Below, one piece after another: positions 55,917 to 64,000 of a DNA stretch of 64,000 nt. The stretch spans positions 20,226,295 through 20,290,294 of the forward strand of contig CM057002.1 of assembly GCA_029891345.1 (NCBI GenBank), given 5' to 3'. The DNA comes from Dryococelus australis (taxonomy: Eukaryota; Arthropoda; Insecta; Phasmatodea; Phasmatidae). Within the stretch, counting starts at the first letter, position 1, and each line of letters opens with the position of its first letter. The notes under the pieces are model-generated. The model was not told the origin of the DNA. It ran no database searches and saw only the letters and a list, made by a program, of their open reading frames with translations. Made by a program: the position numbers and the translations under genes.

Positions 55917-57168
55917 TCGACCATGAAAGAGGTGGTTTCGATCATAAGAGCACTTAAGGATCGAGGTTATATCAAATGTTGGGGTGAAGTGCTTTCCTCT
56001 GAAAATGTATTTACAAAATAATAATAAGGTATTATAAAATTATTTGTTTTTCTTAATTTTTGAGTGCCGTATCCTGCTATCGGCCTTTAAGTTTTTAATA
56101 ACAACAATATGTATTAAAAATATTTAATAAATTAAGCTTGCAGTCATTCATGCGTTATACTTGTAGTTATACCATTTATTCGAGAAAAAAAACATAGAAT
56201 GGAAAACAGCAATAGTCATCACCTACTAAAATGGTGGACGTCTACCAAGATGGTGGCCTCCATTAATGTATAGACAAATGACGAACGAAAAAAAATGGTT
56301 GCCTCCTGTAACATATAAACAAAGATGGCTGCCCCCAGTAACATATAAACAAATTACGAATGAAAAAATCAATATGGAAGAATGAGTATATGTGAGGGGA
56401 GAGGAGGCGAGGGAGTCAGTCGTCTGCTGGCTTCGAACGGAGGTGAGTAATTGGCGGTGTGAGGGAGACCTCAGGAAATTTAAGTTTATTTAAAATTTTA
56501 TAAATTATGTTTAAAGGAACATTTTTAGGGAAAGGGGGAATTCAAGGGAAAATGGGAATAATGGCCGCTGGGTGTAAAGAGTTTTTAATTTAAAGAATTC
56601 TAAAAGGAAATTTTACAAAAATAAATTTTTATGAATTTTTTTAAAAACAATTTTAATAAGAATTTTTAAATAAATTTTTAAATTGATTTTTATTTTTTTG
56701 TGAATTTTTGTGATTTTCTAGATTTTTTTTAGATTTGTTTGATTTTTGCATTTTCAAGGTCAAAGGTCATAGGTACTGATCCTTGTCTCCTGATCACCTG
56801 GGCCTGACCCTGGGTCGCTGATCTCTATTAGCATTTCTGAAAAAATGGGTAATTTCTGTAGAACCTTTTAATAATTTCTTAGACAATTTTTAAATAATTT
56901 TTGATAATAAATTTTTTCGTAATTTTTTTACAATTTTTTGGTATTTTTCTGAAGATTTTTTTTAGAATTTTTGAATGTTTTTAGTGTTTTCGAGGTTAAA
57001 AGTTCTTGGGGTCAAGATCAAGGTCAAGGTAAAAGGTCACACGGGTTGGGGGTGAAAATTCATTGACTTCCAAGATGGCGGTCGAGCGACGTCACAATAT
57101 GGCGGCTCCCCCGACTCCGGCTCCGATGCCCGATGCTTTTGTCCCCAAGATCCCTAAATCCTAATACT

Positions 57169-58726
57169 TATATACAATGATCCGAGTTCCAGTCCCGCGC
57201 TAGCCGCATAGAAGAATGCTTTAGATTATTTTTTATTTATAAATGCGCGCAGCAATGAATTAGAAGATTTAATAAGCACAAGAAAATAAATAATTAACGT
57301 ACATTGATTATTAACATATATAAAGAACTAAAATACCTGCAATTGACGTTCAGAGGAAATGAAAATTGGCCATGTAACACTTTTTTCTCAAGCCACACTT
57401 TGCAGTTCAATAAAAGAAATTATATTCTGCAAAATTGCCAGATACAGCTCAGAATTCCTGAAAATCAGGCGGCTGTTGTGCTTTCCTTTAACGTACCAGG
57501 CTTTAGAAATAAAGGCGCAATAAAAAAAGTACCCCACGAGAAAATAAAATTGAAAAGCTTTCGTGAGTAAAGGGCTATCGGGTGCAAAAAGAAGAGAGAG
57601 AAAGATTTGACAGTACCACGTTTCGCATCACACTTTAGGAATGTCAAAAGTGATAGATACGGTTGACGTAGCAATGCGTTGTATCGGATAACAAAGGGAA
57701 CGCTCTGGTATCCCGTGTCGAGGTGCGAAGGCCTCCAAATTCAAACGCGATAAAAGGAAGTGCCCTGAGCGTGCTTGAGTGATGCAGGAGTGGCGCCAGA
57801 TATTTCAGGCCCTCCACATGTCCTGTCTCTCAGAAATGACTACACAAGACTTCATATACAACTGGCCACACCCGAGGTGCCCACCACGACTCATTAACAC
57901 ATTCGGAATCACTAGGGACATGTGCTTCTCGCTAAAAAAAAAAATTCAAGACCAGTTGTTCTCCAAAAAGACTCTTGTTCATATGCACTTTCGTGGTTGG
58001 ATGATTTAAAAAATCACGTGCCTCAAGTGTCTGTCCATGAGCCATGGACGTTCGGTATCGGAGTACTTTATTGCGATTGGCCCAGTCAGATAAGTACATG
58101 TGTTCTCACGTAGGATATTGAAGTCTAGCATGACCATAAATATTTTCGCGAAAAACACCTGTCCCTATTAATCACTGTCTACAATTTAGATGTCCAAAGA
58201 AAAGCTTTCGTAAAACTGCCATTTGAAATCAGTAAATACAACAATTTGAACGTCATTCTACTCTTATATTGTTTCAATTATTTCCTTATAAAATTTTAGT
58301 TATTTAATAGATTTACGTGCGATCCATGCAATACGATATTTAAATATACTTTCAGGCATATGTGTATATAAATATATAAATTAAAAATAATATTGTATTC
58401 CCATATTTTTGTATATATACACAATTACTTATAAAACTAATTCGAATTATTTTATATTTACTAATTTATATACCTATACATAATTATGTATAAATTAATT
58501 TAAACAATTTTATATTACTATATTTATGTAGGCATGTTCATAATTATCTGATTATTTTCTTGTGGCGCGAACGAGTATGTGGGTTTTCTCAGAATGCTCC
58601 CATATTTTTTTTCCTTATAATTTTTATAATGGGAGTACTTTTGTGAGCACAAGCTATGCTCTTTACTGCAAAAAGAATCATATTTATATAGAAAAAAAAT
58701 TACTGTTGACGTTCTGACACCGTGAG
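57169..58726. other. No gene recognised
   Basis: After the end of fossil 3. AT-rich from about 58140 with long A/T runs. Frames at 57304-57570 and 57779-58113 have no recognised domain. Confidence 0.45.
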
Positions 58727-59590
58727 ATGAACATCGATTTGGAAGCAATCTCTCGTCATTACGCGAGAATGAATGGTGAATACGAAGGCCCGCCTTCAAC
58801 GATCATGGAGTCGCGACCTGCAAAATCGTTAACTGGTCGTCCCCAGTGCCGATTCTGCGATCGAGATTTCGCCTTTGGTCAAAATCCTCGTCGGCGTGAG
58901 AGAACGGCCTGTACCGGGAGTCCTTTTCGCGCGATGAAGCATCACGACACTGGTCCCATGCAGTTTGGGCAAGGAGATAAATTGAAGGAACATACCGAGA
59001 TCTGCAAGGATTGGTCTACTGGGAGTCAGCAAGTGTTGCCGGCAATACCTCTTGCTGCGTCGATGAGCAACGATTGGACAAGTGATATTGTGATGAGCAA
59101 GTTAATTCTAAAGACAGAATGAGTGCAGTAGAGTCGGTCTACGCTGTACACTTCTCAGACGTTCGTGTGAAGTAGACGAACTTCAAAATAAACCGTCGTT
59201 GGCTCTTAATACTGATGAACCTATAACTCCTGCTGCAAAGGAAAGCAAATTTAATATTGAGGATGAAAGAGGAAGTGAAGACGATCATGAAGACAGCATA
59301 GGTGGAAATGAACATTAAGTCAGTGTGATAATGTTGAAGACGATGATGGGTTTTTATCGATGTGACACCCCTCTCCAACACATTTGCTGCAATGAACGAT
59401 AAGAAGAAGACGGAAGACGCCAAGAATACTGGCTACCTATCTCCCGAAGACCCGAATGAACTTGTTGATAGACTCAGATATTTGATTGGTCTTCAAAAAC
59501 ATGGATATTTCTCGCGCATTGTTGACATATCTTCGATTATTAGTAAAAGTAAACTGAAGGGACAGGGATATTTCGCTCTGAAATTTTAAT
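58727..59590 (+). pseudogene. Zinc-finger and acidic-tail remnant of fossil 4
   Basis: The 131-codon frame from 58727 reads CRFCDRDFAFGQNPRRRERT then AC..SPFRAMKHH, followed by KDWSTGSQQVLPAIPLAASM. Downstream, frames with an acidic tract and EDPNELVDRLRYLIGLQKHG match the C-terminal end of the fossil 3 gene (EDPNKLVDTLKYLLVKQQRG). Same element gene as in fossils 2 and 3. Broken in several places. Confidence 0.6.
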
Positions 59591-61241
59591 TACAATATAG
59601 TGATAAATTGTTATATAATAATTGTTTTTATTTTATTTTTGTGTGTCGTATCTTCACATCCCTCACAACATTAAAGTGGCGATATGAGCACACGACATTA
59701 ACGGAAAGATCTGCATATAGAATGATAAAAAAGACTCAAGTATAAAAATGCATGGATAGTTGACTACATACGAAAAATTCATTCTGTCGACATGTACAAA
59801 TTAGGAGACAGTTGTACGAACGAAATTTCTATACATTTGGGTGGGGAACGAACTAGAAGATTTATCGAATGATCTATCGTAGGATTAGGATGATCGGAGA
59901 GTTGGGATTGATCCAAAGACCAAAGATTGGGATTGATCGAAGGATTGGGATTGTGGTGCCGATTGCGGTGCTGACTGCGGTGCTAAGTGCGGTGCTGATT
60001 ACGTTGTTGATTGATCAAATTCTGAAAGTTTGATCATAAGATTGATATAAAAATACGTCTATAATTAAGTTTTAATTGTTTATAATTTTTTGGGAATTTT
60101 TTTAATGTTATAAAAGTCTTTACATTTTATTTATGAGTGCCTGGTTATCCAAGGTCATGGTCACGGGGTCAAGGTCACAGATGTGAGTTCAAGGTGAAGG
60201 TCACAGATGTGAGTTCAAGTTGAAGGTAATCCAGATCTAATATGTTGATTGGAGTCATCAGTATCACATAGGTTTTGAAAATGTAAGCAAATGACAAACG
60301 AAAAAACCAGTATATTGGGTGGAGTGCACTCGTCAGAACGAGCAAATTTGAGTGGGTAGGGCAGGGTAATGTCATCTAATGGACGTGGGGCATGCCCGAA
60401 ACCTCCGAAAATTTAAGTTTTTAAGAATTAAAAAAAATTATGAAAATAATATTTTTATTAATTTTTTATAAATCCTCAAGAAATTTTTGGGATTTTGACG
60501 AATTTTTGGGTTCAAGGTTAAAAGTTGTTCAGGTTAAGGTCAAAGGTCGAGGTTTCCCTGATTAAAGATGGCGGTAGTAGTCAGTAACGTAATATGCTCG
60601 CTGTCTTTAATGAATTTATTCAGTTTTTACCATTTTCCTCGAGTTTTTGTTTTCAAGATCATCCGAGGTCACGGTTATAAGGTCATGGATAAGGTCACCT
60701 GGGTCCAACAGTGGGGGTGGGTGACGTCATAATATGGTGGCTGGTCGGTTCCAGTCCGTCATCCACTGTACCGAACATTTAAAGTTTTAATTTTAGAATT
60801 TTTTCAAATGAATTTTAAATAATTTTTTGTAAATATTAGGGGATTTTTGGAATTTTTTGCGTCCAAGGTCATTTAAGGTAATGGGTTAAAGGTCACCGAC
60901 ATCTAACATGGCGGACAAGATGGCTGATTGTCAGGTTTGACTCCAGACCATGGACCCTGTGTATCGATTTGGCATACCTATGCCTATAAAACCAATCCTT
61001 CCGATGGGATGAAAAGTGCCCTTTAGGTGATCGTTTTGCAACTGGGGGGAAGGGGAATATAGGTGCTTTTTGAGCGACAAAAGGGCATTTTCTAGGAAAG
61101 AAGGGAAATTTTCAGGGAACAGGAAAATTTTTATGGGGAAAAAAAAAAAAAAAGGAATTTTAGGGAAAATGACAGAACATGAACAACTCCGAACTCTTAC
61201 TCACCATCCCCTTGTCCCAATCTTCTCCATTTCTTACTACT
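58727..61241 (+). mobile_element. Polinton-like element fossil 4, right part
   Basis: The right end TTTCTTACTACT (inverted AGTAGTAAGAAATGGAGAAG, then GGGACAAGGGGATGG) matches the left end of fossil 2 (AGTAGTAGGATTTAGAGAAG, GACAAGGGGATCGG). The stretch from about 60100 shows the same composition as the long terminal repeats: repeated AAGGTCA/AGGTCAAGGTCA motifs, GACGTCATAATATGGTGGCT and AACATGGCGGACAAGATGGC. Zinc-finger and acidic-tail remnants lie to the left. No left terminus. A diverged fossil, several breaks. Confidence 0.68.
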
Positions 61242-61954
61242 TTTATCCTAGTTCGTTTATGTATATGTTCCAGGTTTGTGTTTTGTTTTTTGCCCCGTGA
61301 AAACAGACGTATAAATTAAATTACCTTCCATCATAGGACACAGTTCAGGGCAGAAACCCAGAATTGGTGAATGTTTGTCGTATGAGACAGCCTGTCTGAA
61401 GGCACGAGTAATTCGCAGAGTGGCGTGACGTCAGCGGATTATTGTCCCAGGGCATGTCTTAGGATAGCGCATTTGTGGCCGGGCGCTACATTTACAATCT
61501 CATAACGTGCCTACTGCGAAGAAAGAATTAAACAATGCCGTAGAACGCAATGACCTCACAAAACATAACCATAGTAAAAATAAAATCTCGGGCAAATGAG
61601 GACAAGCTGCCCGTATGGATAGGATCACCGAACTTTCACTGCAACTATGCGGGCTGGATGCCTGGCGAAGCCATACTCGGCTTTGCACGTGTGGCAAACA
61701 AGTAGGGTACTTTAATTTCGCCTCTCCATCGTACGACCATATTATACGGTACCAGATTTCGTACAAGCATGTGCAATATCCTCCACAGTAACCGCTATAC
61801 CATCTACTACGGCAGCAATTACGGCATTTTTCGCCTCGTGTGGCCGGATTCTCCCCTACTACCTCAACTTTGTACGACAGGATTTCGTGAATATTCCATG
61901 GCAGCTCGTAAAGCGGCTCGTATACTGGCTCGTGCGCCAGACCAAAAAAAAAAA
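61242..61954. other. No gene recognised
   Basis: The minus strand is open for 154 codons (61500-61964) but shows no domain, and its 5' end runs through an A run into a MITE. The plus strand has GCTCGTAAAGCGGCTCGTAT-type short repeats at about 61905-61935. Confidence 0.4.
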
Positions 61955-62355
61955 GGCTGTTCACTATAAAGTGAGCACTTAGAAATTAACCTTAGAAAAA
62001 AATCACTGCCCCTTCATGCATATATTTTAATGGGCGCACCGAGCGACATTCGCCCAGCAAAGTTGGTAACGATGGAGGAGAAAGTAGTTCCATACATTAA
62101 CGTCGAATAAAAAGTGCTAGGCAACCATTTGTGATAACTGAAATCATTTCTCTCGCTTTCTGATTTTTTTTAATGCACCGAGGTGTAAAAATGAGCAGAT
62201 TTCCACAATATTAACTTTTTCTAATAATTTCACAGTTTCACTTGACCTACGTATGAATGAAGTGACGAGGTCCTTGGCGAAGCTAATTCTACCCAAGGCG
62301 GAAAAAAACGCACAATGTCGGGGCTTTCACAAGTGATCATTTTACCGTGAGCAAC
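61955..62355. mobile_element. Family A MITE
   Basis: Begins GGCTGTTCACTATAAAGTGA and ends TTTTACCGTGAGCAACT. Interior as in 40691-41108 (GCCCAGCAAAGTTGGTAACG, TTAACGTCGAATAAAAAGTG, GACCTACGTATGAATGAAGT). Slightly shortened near the right end. Confidence 0.93.
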
Positions 62356-62507
62356 TTATGTGGACTAGTACGGAACAGGCCTCCTTCCGTCACACCCATC
62401 GGTATTATGAACGCTTACGAATCTCAGTTCTGAAGATCGCCTCTCGGAGGTTTACCCCCACCCTCTACCCCCCTAAGACACGTCTCTCCATACGCATTGT
62501 TACTATA

Positions 62508-62640
62508 GCCTGTTCACTGTAAAGTGAGCATTTTTGAAAGCCCTCTCATTTGCAATAATAGGCAATAAATATATTTTATTTTACCCTTGCACGTTAACTT
62601 CCAAGTGAGGTGTAATATATGCCTACACACCGTGTTCATT
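62508..62640. mobile_element. Left end of a family A' element
   Basis: Starts GCCTGTTCACTGTAAAGTGA and resembles the interior of 43108-43341 (GGCAATAAATATATTTTATT, CACCGTGTTCATTACTTAAA). The inverted right end is not seen before the window ends, so it is truncated or very long. Confidence 0.6.
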
Positions 62641-64000
62641 ACTTAAATGGCAATATTTATTTTTAAATGTGGTTAAAGAATAAAAAATGGCTGAAAAGAA
62701 AAGAGTAACTACTGTAGTGCCTCAAAAGTTTTCAATAAATTTAAATAAAAAGTATTTCACGGCCGTATTTTACCCATGTGCCGAATTTAAGAAGGAAATT
62801 CATCCAAAAATGGATTTGTACATACATTTATTTATAAATTTCATTTCTAACTTTATTTTACGGTTGGCCAACGTGGTAATCTGTGACCACAAATTTATAA
62901 ATTTAGTTTGTATAATTCTTTTATGAATGTATTTTGTAAATATGTGTGAATTTATTCTTTGTAAATTTATATAAGTAAAGATATTGTTTTAAAAATAATT
63001 TCTTGTTTTTTTTCGGAAAATAAAAAAAATTGATAACACAGTTTTATACGTTGATTTTCTGGTAAATATTTTAATTATATAAAAAGTGGCCCAGAGTTCA
63101 GTTTATTAGTCGCCGCTTAATATTCTGAGGAAACAAAATATATGCGAAGCTTGTTAATGCTATTTTTCATTGCCGGATGTAGTGCTTCCTTATGTGACCT
63201 TGAAGCGTTTAATATTGTTTACTAGGGATTCCCCGTAAAATTTCTTGACTAACCGAGAACCAACCTTTGTGTTCTGTGTAGCTGAGATTTCTGAGAAGCA
63301 AAGAACTTTCGTGCAATCTCTCTTCCTCTGCTGCACGCCTTTCGTTTACAATTCATGCTGCGTGTTAAACCCATCCGGTTGCCGTATTGCCTGACACGCA
63401 GGCGCACCTGCTAACTTTCCTTGTCGTTTACCGACGTTTTCCGTGGATATGGCACTGCAATGACTTTATGGCCAGGGTAATAGCCTCATTTAGCTCAATT
63501 AGAAGAACCTCAAAACTGTAGCAAAATTATCCTGAAAAATAAAATATACGACAGACGAAGTTGTGCGAAATACATTCTTCTAAATACTCCTCTAAATCTT
63601 CTTACACAATAGAAAACTTTAGCATTTGACTTTACATTTCCTTTCCTCCGACGAAACCATCAAATACACAATACAATTGTAAAGTCAGACTTCAGACAAC
63701 TGAACATCGGTTCTACGAGTTTCGTAAAAATGTGTTTCTTGTTATGAAAATAATGATAATATTATCCAGGAATGCATTTTACGTACATTAAAAAAAAAAA
63801 GGCTTCATATTTATATTAAAAGTTTATTTCAAAACAAAAAGCTCAATTGTTTACTTTATGAAAATATGCCAATTCGTATATTTCCAATACACATAATATT
63901 TGTTTGCCATTTATTTTAATTTAATATGAGCTTTGTTTAACATACTGAGATTTAAATCGCCCTACAATATAATAACGCACTTTTCACATAACCTGTGTCA
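62641..64000. other. No gene recognised
   Basis: The plus strand has a 79-codon frame at 62687-62926 starting MAEKKRVTTVVPQKFSINLN. It is adjacent to the A' left end and could be either chance or a remnant of a mobile-element gene. The remainder is AT-rich. Confidence 0.4.

Larger units (their letters stand above)
54403..57168 (+). mobile_element. Polinton-like element fossil 3, right part
   Basis: The right terminus CTAAATCCTAATACT (inverted AGTATTAGGATTTAGGGATC) matches the ends of fossil 2. The preceding 0.95 kb (about 56210-57168) is homologous to its long terminal repeat (AAGATGGCGGTCGAGCGACG, GGGAGACCTCAGGAAATTTA, AAGATGGTGGCCTCC). Gene remnants lie to the left. No matching left terminus is visible, so the element is partial. 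A fossil with several breaks. Confidence 0.8.

Noticed and set aside
61500-61964. A 154-codon minus-strand frame
   Set aside because: Begins in an A run at the edge of a MITE, with no recognisable domain or motif. Composition is not convincing.
62687-62926. Transposase of the A' element
   Set aside because: The frame is next to the A' left end, but it has only 79 codons and no DDE/D or helix-turn-helix motif that I can see.

Overview
This window looks like intergenic DNA from an arthropod, most likely an insect with a large, repeat-rich genome. The base composition is AT-rich, there are no bacterial-style genes, and nearly everything I can explain is eukaryotic mobile DNA: TA-targeting MITEs, hAT-type and other TIR elements, two tRNA-derived SINE families, LINE fragments, a mariner-type transposase remnant and Polinton-like fossils. 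I could not identify a complete host gene. The best host-like coding signals are a short minus-strand block at 7410-7644 and a weaker one at 1524-1799.

Left third (1-25 kb): an 86-bp satellite opens the window. It is followed by scattered MITEs of several families, here labelled A to H: A, TIR GGCTGTTCACGGTAAA with TA targets; B, TIR GTCCATTCACGGTAA with TA targets; C, TIR CATAGACTAAA with 8-bp duplications; D, TIR CACTGAGAAAAA; G, TIR TAGAGACCTGC with near 8-bp duplications; others single or paired. GC-rich patches without recognisable genes lie between them.

Centre (25-36 kb): two Polinton-like virus-like elements, both fossils. The first (25524-29404) sits inside a tRNA-derived SINE, which it splits, and carries remnants resembling a capsid-type protein and a second protein often found in arthropod elements of this kind. 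The second (30175-34904) begins AG, ends CT, has very long terminal inverted repeats and a perfect 6-bp target duplication (GTTGTG), and lies inside an older MITE. Two more related fossils (about 54.4-57.2 kb and 58.7-61.2 kb) keep only a right end. The first of these has a packaging-ATPase-like region, and both have zinc-finger and acidic regions.

Right part (35-64 kb): a stack of nested insertions. A mariner-type element with about 80-bp or longer inverted ends sits in a family B MITE. Two family A MITEs and one family C element sit in a family D element. A 2.9-kb non-coding element with internal tandem repeats and a terminal minisatellite sits in a family A MITE. LINE fragments lie at 38.3-40.2 kb. 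The nests give a relative order of transposition: B older than the mariner-type element, D older than A and C, S1 SINE and E MITE older than the Polinton-like insertions.
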